Notes under the pieces: generated by a model
Seen by the model: the letters and a program-made list of their open reading frames with translations, nothing else
Database searches by the model: none
Told to the model about the DNA's origin: nothing
Made by a program: the position numbers and the translations under genes
Part shown: positions 40,224 through 48,060 of the stretch, piece by piece
Layout of the letters: each line of letters starts with the position of its first letter
Position numbering within the stretch: position 1 is the first letter of the stretch
NCBI RefSeq assembly: GCF_001952855.1
Contig: NZ_LPNO01000004.1
Coordinates: forward strand, 113,234-177,233
Direction of reading: 5' to 3'
Source of the DNA: Pseudomonas sp. ATCC PTA-122608
GTDB taxonomy: Bacteria; Pseudomonadota; Gammaproteobacteria; Pseudomonadales; Pseudomonadaceae
DNA length: 64,000 bases

Positions 40224-41600
40224 CTAGAAGCTGTCGGTCGTCCTGAAGTTGCCGCCGCCTGTACTGCCTGACGACGAAAAGCTGACCGTGTTGTTATTGC
40301 TGTTGCTGTCGACGGTGATGACGCCGTAGCTGATAGGGCTGATCGATGCGCTGACATAGCCCCGCGTCGCGCCGGCGGCTACTTGGCTGCGGCGCACGAT
40401 TTTAAGGCCCCGGCTAAGCACATCCACCACTTGCCCAAGTGTCACGTCCTGCGTCATGTAGCCGGCTACCAGCCGCTCGAAGTCTGTCGACAGGTCAAAG
40501 TAAACATCGCGACCGGTAAAGTCATCGGTGCGAACTCTACGCTCCAGGTCTTTGGCGCGCTGGTAGTCGCTCTTGTACAGCTTGATTGCATCCTCGGCCT
40601 CCGCCAACTTCTGTAACACCATTACCAAGCGCAGATGCGAAGTTTGCAGTCGCTCCACGATCAGGTCGTCAGCCGCGTCCGGAGTCTGGCTGGCGAGGTC
40701 AATCAATTCGCCGATGCTGCGGGTTTTCAATTGGTCAGTGAGCAACTGCCGAGCACGCTGGTACTGCGGGTCTTCGTTGCGCAAGTAGCTACCGAGTTTT
40801 TCCTGGATAGCATTAGCCTGGCGCTTGGCGTTGTCGATCACCTGTTGCAGGGCGTCGAGCTCGGGTTGTATTGAGGCCTGCCCGAGTTGGTCTCGTGCCT
40901 GAGTCAGTTGCGCATCGACACTTGTGCTCAGGTTGCTGATCAGATCGCTGCGTTCGGCCTGCAAGGCTTCGTTTCGCTCATCAAGGGCGATCAGGCTAAG
41001 CTCGTTTTTGCGGTTGGCGAGGTAATTCACCTTGGTGGCCAGCCAGTTGTCCATCCAGCGGTTCAGTCGATTTCGCCGGTATTGGTCGGTGCCGAAAGCG
41101 TGCCCGCGCAGGTAGACGTAGACCAGGTTCGTATCATAGCCGCGGCGTTTCAGCGCGCACTCCTGGCGCAGTTCCTCATAACCGCTGATGTGTTCGCGGT
41201 GGGCGGCTTGGGCCAGGTCCAGTTGCTCGACCTGTCGCGCATAGTCCGCGTTCAGCTCCAGAGATAGCCGGGCTTGTTGGTCAAGAGAGTCGGCTCGTGC
41301 TTGCAGCTTTTCCTTGTCTGCCAGCGCACGGGCCACGTCGTGCTCTGCCTCACGCAGCTCCCGGTGGAGCAAGTCCTGAGACTGTTGGCGCATTTTCAGG
41401 GCGGAGGCGACTTGCTCGTTCTGCGTGTCGCCCAGTTGCAGGTGCAGGGCGGCGATGTGGCCCAGGCGCAGGGTCAGATCCTGCTCCAGCGCCAGTTGCT
41501 CGCCGAGCAGTTCAGACAGTTGTCGCTCGGCCGTGCGAATCATCAGCTCGGCGTTGCGGGAGTTACGTTCGGTGATACCGATCAGGGTGTCAGGCGTCAT
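40224..41600 (-). CDS. Coiled-coil protein, third gene of an operon
   Basis: A 458-residue soluble protein, almost entirely coiled coil (for example ERQLSELLGEQLALEQDLTLRLGHIAALHLQL; EKLQARADSLDQQARLSLELNADYARQVEQLDLAQ), with a distinct middle (YDTNLVYVYLRGHAFGTDQYRRNRLNRWMDNWLATKVNYL) and a Ser/Gly/Asn-rich C-terminal tail. It starts 4 nt after the preceding gene's stop. No family recognised. It is likely to act with the membrane-anchored partner upstream. Confidence 0.72.
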   Translation of the reverse strand: MTPDTLIGITERNSRNAELMIRTAERQLSELLGEQLALEQDLTLRLGHIAALHLQLGDTQNEQVASALKMRQQSQDLLHRELREAEHDVARALADKEKLQARADSLDQQARLSLELNADYARQVEQLDLAQAAHREHISGYEELRQECALKRRGYDTNLVYVYLRGHAFGTDQYRRNRLNRWMDNWLATKVNYLANRKNELSLIALDERNEALQAERSDLISNLSTSVDAQLTQARDQLGQASIQPELDALQQVIDNAKRQANAIQEKLGSYLRNEDPQYQRARQLLTDQLKTRSIGELIDLASQTPDAADDLIVERLQTSHLRLVMVLQKLAEAEDAIKLYKSDYQRAKDLERRVRTDDFTGRDVYFDLSTDFERLVAGYMTQDVTLGQVVDVLSRGLKIVRRSQVAAGATRGYVSASISPISYGVITVDSNSNNNTVSFSSSGSTGGGNFRTTDSF

Positions 41601-41604
41601 GTCT

Positions 41605-42792
41605 TCACCACTCCAATATCGTTTCGAGCGGGTCGGTGGTCCGTTGGCTCAAATAGGTGACTTCCATCCTGCCGGCCGGCTTGCGGCCGATCACGCGGTG
41701 GGTCAGGTGGCCGTCGTCGAGTTTGTCGGCCTTGACCTTCAGGTATTCGGCCTGCGGCACCCGCACAGCGAACTGGCTGGCCCAGGCGCCGGTGCCGGTC
41801 TCAGTGCTGACGGTGGGCAGCAGCACCGGCCTGTCCGACAGGTCGACGGCTTCGACAACCAAATACCAGCTCTTGCCCTGGGTCGAACCAGGATTGGAAT
41901 TACACAGCGCCTTGTCGTAGCAGCGCTCGACACCAGACGGTGTGCCGGGCCGGTCGACAACCCGGATGGATACCTCCTTGGGGATCAGTTCGGTGTTGGC
42001 ACGCAGTGCCCTGAGTTGGCCGCCGGCTTTTTCGATCTCGAATTTCCCGATGAGGTCTTTGATCATGACCAATTCGGCCTGCATGCCAAGCGTCGCTTTG
42101 CTGTCGGAGGCGGGCAGGTGAATATCGGCGACCTTGCGGGTCAACTCGTTGAGCTGGTCGGTCATCGGCTGGACCGCCTTGACCTTGGCCAAAAACGCTT
42201 CCAGCACGCCAATCTGTTCGTTGGCGTAATCGACCCCCGAGGTATCGACCATGGCCAGGGCATGTTCGGCCTTGGTGCTCAGGCGGGGCAGGGCACTGAA
42301 CAGATCGCTGCCCTCAAGATAGGCCGGATCCTGTTGCACGGCGCTCAGGCGAGCCTTCAGGTTGGCGATGTCTGACTGTTTCTGTGCCACGTTCGTCTCA
42401 ACGGCGATGGCCGCTCGTTGAGCCTCTTGGATTTCGTGCCTGGCGACCATCACACGGCTGCAGTGCACCACCAGCAAGGTGACCGCGATGAGCTGAATGA
42501 CAAGTATCCCGCGATGGCGCTTGAGCAGTACCTTGCTCCAGAAACGGTCAAGCGCACTCAGTTCCGGGGCCTCGAACACCAGGCGTTTGGAAAAGAATTC
42601 GCGCACGCCTTGGTCGATCTGCGCTTCGCTAAACTTGATGCCGTTGTTCTGGTAATACTCACGGATGCGCGCCGCCACTTCGGCACGGCGTTGGGGCAGG
42701 CTCAGGTCCTTTTCCACGGCCATCTGCTGGTGGCGCAGTTGATCCACCAGCGCCATCGCGCCCAGTTGCTCGGAGAGGAGAATGTCGCTCAT
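41605..42792 (-). CDS. Membrane-anchored coiled-coil protein (DUF6384-like)
   Basis: A 395-residue protein. A cytoplasmic helical region of about 95 residues (with AEVAARIREYYQNNGIKFSEAQIDQGVREFFSKRLVF) precedes one membrane segment (GILVIQLIAVTLLVVHCSRVMV). After that come a coiled coil (EIQEAQRAAIAVETNVAQKQSDIANLKARLSAVQQ) and a beta-rich C-terminal domain. The start ATG 42792 overlaps the upstream stop by one base (TGATG). Pattern fits the Pseudomonas DUF6384 group; function unknown. Confidence 0.72.
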   Translation of the reverse strand: MSDILLSEQLGAMALVDQLRHQQMAVEKDLSLPQRRAEVAARIREYYQNNGIKFSEAQIDQGVREFFSKRLVFEAPELSALDRFWSKVLLKRHRGILVIQLIAVTLLVVHCSRVMVARHEIQEAQRAAIAVETNVAQKQSDIANLKARLSAVQQDPAYLEGSDLFSALPRLSTKAEHALAMVDTSGVDYANEQIGVLEAFLAKVKAVQPMTDQLNELTRKVADIHLPASDSKATLGMQAELVMIKDLIGKFEIEKAGGQLRALRANTELIPKEVSIRVVDRPGTPSGVERCYDKALCNSNPGSTQGKSWYLVVEAVDLSDRPVLLPTVSTETGTGAWASQFAVRVPQAEYLKVKADKLDDGHLTHRVIGRKPAGRMEVTYLSQRTTDPLETILEW

Positions 42793-43931
42793 CAAGCGGC
42801 CTTGGTCAGCAATGCGGCGAACTTGCGTTTGGCCTCTTCGACGGCTTCGGCGATGTCACGGGACGCGTTGCTGGATTCAGCGCGGTAGGTTTCCGTGAGG
42901 CCGTGCATGTCCGTCTGGAAACTCAGGGTGGCATCGGCCAGGGCGCGCACCGAGTCGACCTTGATCGTGGTGCCGTAGCTGGCCTGGACCGCCGCTTCCA
43001 GTTGCGTGTTGCCGGTGCTGCCCAGGGCTTCAAGGCCCTTGCTGATGCCGTCGGTGGTGGCATTCAGCGTGTTGGTGGCTTCGGCCAGGCCGCTGTTGCT
43101 GGTGAACGACACGGCGAGGCCGGTTAACACCACTTCGTTGGTGGAGAAAAACGAGACCATGCGCTGGTACTGGCGCTCCTTGATCACATGCACCTGGTTG
43201 ATCCGGGCGAAGACCATTTCGGCCGTGTTGTAGCCGACCTTGAGGTCATCGGCGATGTCCTTGACGATCTGATAGCGCTTGTCTTCGTCCTGCAGGGCGC
43301 GTACAGCTTCGTCGCGGCGCAGCTCCAGGGCCGCGCGCTCGGCCGGCGCCAGGGTTTCGGCAGCCGTGACTTGGGCGTTGGCCTCGTTCAAGGCCTGGGT
43401 CCGCTGCTCCAGCACCTGGCCGGCCGTGGCGAGCACTTGCTGGGCATCGACCTCGGCGGCTTTCATGGCCATGCGGAAGTCCAGGTAGGCCTCCAGGATC
43501 ACGGTTTCCCGGGCGATCTGGTCATTGGCCGACTTGCACACCTGCAGGTATTTTTCACGGATCTCGCTGAAGCGGCTGGGGATCGAGCCACGACGCAGGT
43601 TCATCCAGCTCAGCTTGAGTTTCTCCAGCGTATCCAGACGTCCGTCATCCATCCAGCCGGCCATGGCGGCCGCGTCTTCGCGGATCGAGGTGAAGCTTTG
43701 GGTGATGTCCATGAAGCGTGTGGAGATATCCATGCCGGCGATCTGTTCGCGAACCACGCTGTTGAAGGTGGTCGACTGTTGCAGCACGGCAGCGATAGCG
43801 GTGACTTTGGCGGTGTCGTACTGGGCCACGCGGTCCAGCAATACCAGGACCGGTGCATCTGGAACCGGCTGCAGAAGATTGATGCCCAGGGTCCGCAGGC
43901 CAGTCAGCGCGCGGTCGAGGTAGTTGCTCAT
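42792..43931 (-). CDS. Helical protein, first gene of the coiled-coil operon
   Basis: A 379-residue soluble, mostly helical protein (SNYLDRALTGLRTLGINLLQPVPDAPVLVLLDRVAQYDTAKVTAIAAVLQQSTTFNSVVREQIAGMDIS at the start; a coiled coil QVTAAETLAPAERAALELRRDEAVRALQDEDKRYQIVKDIADDL in the middle). ATG 43931 is chosen: AAAGGA lies 7 nt upstream, while the long frame upstream has no ribosome site. It resembles proteins sometimes annotated 'cell surface protein', though no signal peptide is present. All three proteins of the operon probably form one complex. Confidence 0.72.
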   Translation of the reverse strand: MSNYLDRALTGLRTLGINLLQPVPDAPVLVLLDRVAQYDTAKVTAIAAVLQQSTTFNSVVREQIAGMDISTRFMDITQSFTSIREDAAAMAGWMDDGRLDTLEKLKLSWMNLRRGSIPSRFSEIREKYLQVCKSANDQIARETVILEAYLDFRMAMKAAEVDAQQVLATAGQVLEQRTQALNEANAQVTAAETLAPAERAALELRRDEAVRALQDEDKRYQIVKDIADDLKVGYNTAEMVFARINQVHVIKERQYQRMVSFFSTNEVVLTGLAVSFTSNSGLAEATNTLNATTDGISKGLEALGSTGNTQLEAAVQASYGTTIKVDSVRALADATLSFQTDMHGLTETYRAESSNASRDIAEAVEEAKRKFAALLTKAA

Positions 43932-44142
43932 CGAGTGTCCTTTCAGGATGTGTTCAGCACAGGGTGCAGACAGGTGCACAAGTATACCGATCAATGAAGG
44001 CAAACCAATGGCAGTTTGGTGGGAAGGCGCTTGTTGGCAGGCCTGACGAAGTGTATGCCTGTATCTGCCTGTAGCTGTACGGGGCGCAGGCTGGCGCAAC
44101 GTTCTACTGTCACGGCCACAGTACTCGTTCGGATGTCGCGCC

Positions 44143-44751
44143 ATGCTTATGTCTTCAAGCCTGTTGTCAGCCTTTGCGCTGTTCGCCTTTGTCTCCTCGA
44201 TCACCCCTGGCCCGAATAACACCATGTTGCTGGCGTCCGGGGTGAACTTCGGTTTTGTCCGCTCGATTCCCCATGCATTGGGCATCAGCATTGGCTTCAT
44301 GTTGTTGGTGATCGCCGTGGGCTTGGGCCTGGGGGAAGTGTTCAAGGCGTTGCCGTGGGCTTACACCGTATTGCGCTATGTGGGGGCGGCGTATTTGCTG
44401 TACCTGGCGTGGAAGATTGCAACCTCCAGCGCGATGTCTGATGACACTGATGACAAGCGCAAACCCATGACCTTTCTCGGCGCTGCGGCGTTTCAGTGGG
44501 TCAACCCCAAGGCCTGGGTCATGGCGTTGGGCGCGATCACCACCTACACGCCTGCCGACGGTTATGTCACCAACGTGCTGTTGATTGCTGCGGTGTTTGC
44601 CCTGGTGAACCTGCCCAGCGTTTGTGTGTGGGCCGGCTGCGGTAGCGGCTTGCGCAATGTGTTGCGCGAGCCGCGCTGGTTGCGGCTGTTCAACTGGTCG
44701 ATGGCGGGATTGTTGGTGCTGTCTTTGTATCCGATGTTTTTTGCCGGCTGA
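44143..44751 (+). CDS. LysE/RhtB-family amino-acid exporter
   Basis: A 202-residue membrane protein with about six hydrophobic segments and the family start ALFAFVSSITPGPNNTMLLASGVNFGFVRSIPHALGISIGF, then FQWVNPKAWVMALGAI. Such proteins export amino acids or related metabolites. Single gene, start at ATG 44143; ATG 44149 is an alternative. Confidence 0.9.
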   Translation: MLMSSSLLSAFALFAFVSSITPGPNNTMLLASGVNFGFVRSIPHALGISIGFMLLVIAVGLGLGEVFKALPWAYTVLRYVGAAYLLYLAWKIATSSAMSDDTDDKRKPMTFLGAAAFQWVNPKAWVMALGAITTYTPADGYVTNVLLIAAVFALVNLPSVCVWAGCGSGLRNVLREPRWLRLFNWSMAGLLVLSLYPMFFAG

Positions 44752-44786
44752 CACTACCTCTGAACGCAGGCGGTGGGGTGTGGATC

Positions 44787-44870
44787 CTAGACCGGTGAGA
44801 TGGTGGCAAGCAGACCAATCGCGATGGTCAGCGCAAGAAAACCGAACAGGAAAAATGCCATCTTAGCCAT
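44787..44870 (-). CDS. 27-residue membrane peptide
   Basis: A very short gene: ATG 44870, stop TAG 44787-44789. It has a strong GGAGG 6 nt upstream. The product begins MAKMAFFLFGFL and is a single hydrophobic helix ending ATISPV. The good ribosome site and membrane-helix composition support a real small protein. The rest of 44752-45143 shows no other gene. Confidence 0.55.
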   Translation of the reverse strand: MAKMAFFLFGFLALTIAIGLLATISPV

Positions 44871-45143
44871 AAGGCCTCCGAAATGAACGGGCCGGCAGGA
44901 CGGTTCCTGCCGGGCTCCACGGGCGTGTCGGGAGTGGGTGTATTGTCAGGGCAGGACGGGTTTCGATACAGGGTCAGATGCACAAGAAAAAAGCGTATCA
45001 GATGCTCCCTAACGTCGCAGGTGCCGGAGAACAGGGGGATGCTGGTTTTCGGGGATCAGGCAATAAATAGCGGGTCAGTTCGGTCAAGGAACTAACCTTT
45101 TGTGCGGAGTATCGTATTCACCATCCCACACAGGAGGTTTTTC

Positions 45144-45431
45144 ATGAGCATTGGGGCGAGGTTAAAGGCAGAACGTGCCAGGCTTGGCTATTCTCAAGCG
45201 GCGCTGGGCAAGGTCGGAGGCGTTGAGACCAATGCTCAGGGGCGTTATGAAAACGGTGTGCGTTTTCCACGGGCAGATTACCTGGCGGCCATTGCCAAGG
45301 TCGGTGTCGACGTGTTGTTTGTCATCACCGGCAACCGGGCGGAAAATGGCAACGCCGATTCAGCCAAAGCGGCCGAAGCACTGGACAGCGCCACGGAGTG
45401 CCTGGAGAAGGCAAAAGAGTTGATTCACTGA
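45144..45431 (+). CDS. XRE-family regulator, paralogue of the 39.9-kb gene
   Basis: A 95-residue protein: MSIGARLKAERARLGYSQAALGKVGGVETNAQGRYENGVRFPRADYLAAIAKVGVDVLFVITGNRAE, closely similar to the regulator at 39866 (shared NAQ-x-x-YE-x-G-x-R-x-P-x-x-DYL-x-AI). CAGGAGG precedes ATG 45144. The two flank the coiled-coil operon at a distance. The upstream frame to 45102 has no ribosome site. Confidence 0.85.
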   Translation: MSIGARLKAERARLGYSQAALGKVGGVETNAQGRYENGVRFPRADYLAAIAKVGVDVLFVITGNRAENGNADSAKAAEALDSATECLEKAKELIH

Positions 45432-45459
45432 AGCGGTTTGCATCGGGGCGAGTAGGCAA

Positions 45460-45546
45460 ATGGGCAAAACGTTGGCTGCGCTGTCGTTTTTGATGACCCT
45501 GGTTTGGGTTTCAGTGGTCATTGCGGTAATGACTTATTTTTCCTGA
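45460..45546 (+). CDS. 28-residue membrane peptide (candidate)
   Basis: ATG 45460 to TGA 45546, 29 nt after the XRE gene. The product starts MGKTLAALSFLMTL and is one hydrophobic helix ending MTYFS. The ribosome site is weak, so confidence is low. The gap from here to the tRNA (239 nt) has no other gene. Confidence 0.4.
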   Translation: MGKTLAALSFLMTLVWVSVVIAVMTYFS

Positions 45547-45785
45547 TGCACCTGGGGACGCGTGCGGTGGGGGCCGAAGCGGCCTGCGCTGCTATTGCCC
45601 ACCACCGCGGCCGAAATCTGTAGATCACTGATCTGGCGAGCTTTTTTGTTTGCCGGGGTGCAGCTTGTTTGTTTGAAAAAGCCCGCGCTCGACCTTGCAT
45701 CGAGGGGGCTGGATCTATATATTCCCTAGCCTGCTGCAACGCTCAAGGGCTGTTCAAGCTGCTTGGCTCGCTGTATAGCGCTACC

Positions 45786-45872
45786 GCCCGAATGGCGAAA
45801 CTGGTAGACGCATGGGACTTAAAATCCCCCGCTCGTAAGGGCGTGCCGGTTCGATTCCGGCTTCGGGCACCA
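45786..45872 (+). tRNA. tRNA-Leu (anticodon UAA)
   Basis: An 87-nt class II tRNA with CCA encoded. Acceptor GCCCGAA pairs with TTCGGGC; the anticodon loop ACTTAAAAT carries TAA; the long variable arm is CCGCTCGTAAGGGCG; the T-arm is GCCGGTTCGATTCCGGC. In E. coli the same tRNA (leuZ) follows tRNA-Gly and tRNA-Cys in one cluster; here only a broken tRNA-Cys is found, 11.5 kb upstream. Confidence 0.97.
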
Positions 45873-45881
45873 CAATATTCA

Positions 45882-45918
45882 AGGACTTGCGTGATTTATC
45901 AGGCAGGTCCTTTTTTGT
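45882..45918 (+). terminator. Terminator after tRNA-Leu
   Basis: AAGGAC and GTCCTT pair across a long loop containing TTGC...GCAG, followed by TTTTTG. Confidence 0.6.
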
Positions 45919-45921
45919 TTC

Positions 45922-45952
45922 CGCTCCGCAATTTCAACTGTTGCTCCGCAAC
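45922..45952 (+). repeat. Direct repeats GCTCCGCAA after tRNA-Leu
   Basis: GCTCCGCAA appears twice with a 12-nt spacer, directly after the tRNA-Leu terminator. It resembles integrase arm-type sites and may mark an old or vacant attachment site. Confidence 0.4.
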
Positions 45953-46048
45953 TCACTTAGTTGGCGGATGCCCAGTCAGGCTTTTTACTGAGTGTTTTTA
46001 GTCTGGTTCGTACACGATGGATCTTAGGTAAACTCAAGGATGTAGTAG

Positions 46049-46696
46049 ATGCGTAATACCTGGTTGCTGCTCTTTGTTTCGTCCATCGCCCTTGCTGGTT
46101 GTGGCGGGATCCCCTCTGTTCCCTATGTCGATCCACCTCAGGCCGACAATACGGCCCGAGTTCGTGTGATCACCAATTCCAATGTGTTTGGCGACAGTGT
46201 CACTGGCAGCTGTGCCCCGGATACTCGCCACAAAATGGCTGTAGCTGGTCGCTTCTCAGAGGATGGACAGCCGAGCATTAACTACCCTCAGTACCCACTT
46301 AAGCCGGCCGATCTTGGAATGCCGGGAAGGGTTTCACCCAAGCTTCAGCAGTACATCGGAGCCGTTCGGATGGCCGAAGGCTTGTACACCGAGATTGTGG
46401 CTGAGTACCGCGTTAAAACAGATGCACCCTTTCAGGTTGCGACATTAGGTGCGTCGGCCGGCAGCTACGGCAGCACTTACGCTGTGTGCCCAGGCCAGGC
46501 GAAAGTATTCAAACTGGAGCCCGGAAAAGACTACGAGGTTCTGGTGGGCCTCGGCAGCGCGCCCAACGCGGATGGAAATGCGGTGATTATGTGCGTGTTT
46601 GGCGTAGTCGAGCTTATGTCTATTCCTAATCTACCGATTGCATGGCCGAAAAAACTCACGGGCACGGAGTCGCCCCAGAAGCTTTGCAAGGGCTAA
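46049..46696 (+). CDS. Hypothetical lipoprotein
   Basis: A 215-residue protein with a lipoprotein signal (MRNTWLLLFVSSIALAGCGG, lipobox LAGC, Cys18). The mature part includes ARVRVITNSNVFGDSVTGSCAPDTRHKMAVAGRF and FKLEPGKDYEVLVGLGSA, with four further Cys. No family recognised. Terminator 39 nt downstream. Confidence 0.75.
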   Translation: MRNTWLLLFVSSIALAGCGGIPSVPYVDPPQADNTARVRVITNSNVFGDSVTGSCAPDTRHKMAVAGRFSEDGQPSINYPQYPLKPADLGMPGRVSPKLQQYIGAVRMAEGLYTEIVAEYRVKTDAPFQVATLGASAGSYGSTYAVCPGQAKVFKLEPGKDYEVLVGLGSAPNADGNAVIMCVFGVVELMSIPNLPIAWPKKLTGTESPQKLCKG

Positions 46697-46734
46697 GTAG
46701 CACAGCTCATATTTTTTACTTGGTTGCCATATCT

Positions 46735-46761
46735 AAGCCCAGCGCGATTGCTGGGCTTTTT
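46735..46761 (+). terminator. Terminator after the lipoprotein gene
   Basis: AAGCCCAGC pairs with GCTGGGCTT around loop GCGATT, then TTT. Confidence 0.85.
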
Positions 46762-46835
46762 CGTTTTTGGCTATCCATCTCGGCAAGAGCGAGCGGGCAT
46801 TGAAGATCTTGGCGCTATTGCTTGGAAGCACGCTC

Positions 46836-47177
46836 TCAAGAGCCTGAGGCAATCCGAATCTTTGTCTGCTCAGGTGTTTCATGCTCAACCACCTGAACCG
46901 TGTCCGATAGCTGAATGAGGGGATAGTGCTCCCGCATCCCCTCGAGCATCACCCTTGGTGGCCATTCGTCCTGCATACCGCAGAAAGCAGCGGCTTCGTT
47001 TAAAGGCATGTACGTGCAACGAGTAACCCACACGACGGTTGTCTTGCTCGGGTCGTCCTCACATTCGTAGCGCAAATAGCCTGGCTCTATATGCAGTTCG
47101 CCCATGCGGATCGTTGACCTCTTGCTGCCTTTGAGCAACTCAGGGAAAAGTCGAGGCACAATCCGCAACGTTTGCAT
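46836..47177 (-). CDS. ASCH-domain-like protein
   Basis: A 113-residue protein, MQTLRIVPRLFPELLKGSKRSTIRMGELHIEPGYLRYECED, then VVWVTRCTYMPLNEAA and DTVQVVEHE. The pattern (basic KxSTIR, then a beta-barrel, then VxVVEHE) fits ASCH/PUA-like RNA-binding domains. ATG 47177 is chosen because AAGGA lies 7 nt upstream; the longer frame begins at 47255 without one. Confidence 0.68.
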   Translation of the reverse strand: MQTLRIVPRLFPELLKGSKRSTIRMGELHIEPGYLRYECEDDPSKTTVVWVTRCTYMPLNEAAAFCGMQDEWPPRVMLEGMREHYPLIQLSDTVQVVEHETPEQTKIRIASGS

Positions 47178-47305
47178 GCACGAATCCTTAGAAAACACAC
47201 ATAAAAGGGAGTAATTGCCAGAGTCTTCCATGAGCCCTTTCTTTGATGCTTCCATTGCGATCTGAGCGCGTCACCGTAGCAGAGTAGGGCGCTCGCCAGA
47301 AATAA

Positions 47306-47330
47306 GAAGCCCGGCGCTGGGCCGGGCTTC
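47306..47330 (-). terminator. Terminator of the glycine-zipper gene
   Basis: On the minus strand GAAGCCCGGC pairs with GCCGGGCTTC, followed by TTATTTCT. Confidence 0.75.
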
Positions 47331-47349
47331 GATGTAATAGCGTCAGAAA

Positions 47350-47781
47350 CTAACGATGCTTGTTCTTGTGTTTATGCTTGTTTTTGCCATTGTGCTTCTT
47401 GCCATCAGATCGATGATTGCTCTCATCGTCCGCCAGGTTGTTTCCTAGCGCGCCACCCGCGGCGCCGCCGAGACCTGCACCGATCGTCGAGCCCGTGGCG
47501 CCGCCGAGGCGATTACCAATGAGTGACCCGCCAGCCGATCCGACACCGCCACCTATCGCGGCTTCCGCTCTGTTGCCTCTTTGAGCGCCGACAGCACTGC
47601 CGGCAGCACCACCTACGCCTGCGCCTACTGCCGCGCCCGTCGAGCCGCCGAGCTGTTGACCTACGATATTGCCAAGTGCACCACCAACGCCGCCTCCAAG
47701 AGCGGCTGTGCCATCTCCGGCTGCCATCGCGCCTTGCGAAATGAGGACACCCAGAACTAGGGCGGGTAGTGTCATTTTCAT
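47350..47781 (-). CDS. Glycine-zipper secreted protein with Lys/His tail
   Basis: A 143-residue protein with a signal peptide (MKMTLPALVLGVLISQGAMA). About 90 residues of Gly-zipper repeats follow (GGGVGGALGNIVGQQLGGSTGAAVGAGVGGAAGSAVG and a second similar block), able to pack in membranes. It ends in a Lys/His/Asn-rich tail (KKHNGKNKHKHKNKHR) that might bind metal or anionic surfaces. Upstream gap 47782-48060 (279 nt) shows no gene. Confidence 0.8.
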   Translation of the reverse strand: MKMTLPALVLGVLISQGAMAAGDGTAALGGGVGGALGNIVGQQLGGSTGAAVGAGVGGAAGSAVGAQRGNRAEAAIGGGVGSAGGSLIGNRLGGATGSTIGAGLGGAAGGALGNNLADDESNHRSDGKKHNGKNKHKHKNKHR

Positions 47782-48060
47782 TTTTTGAACCTCTATGGGT
47801 TGTCAGCAGGCGCTCACGGTTTAAAGCACGCCTGGCATTAGGACTAGAGTGAAAGTTTGAAGTTCTCTAAGGGCAGTGCCCGCAGGCGAATGGTTGTAAC
47901 AAGATATGCCGTGTTGGGTCTGGCTGCAGATGGCAGGTACAGGACTGACAATGACGGGAAGCTGGCAAGCATCATAGGGATCGTTACGCTAGGGTGCAGA
48001 TTCAGCGGTGATTCTGCCGATATGACGCTTATGTCGGCCGGCCTAGCATGAGGAGATCCT

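Noticed and set aside
41425..42375. 316-codon plus-strand frame opposite the coiled-coil operon
   Set aside because: Antisense of two operon genes with good ribosome sites and tight coupling; composition not protein-like.
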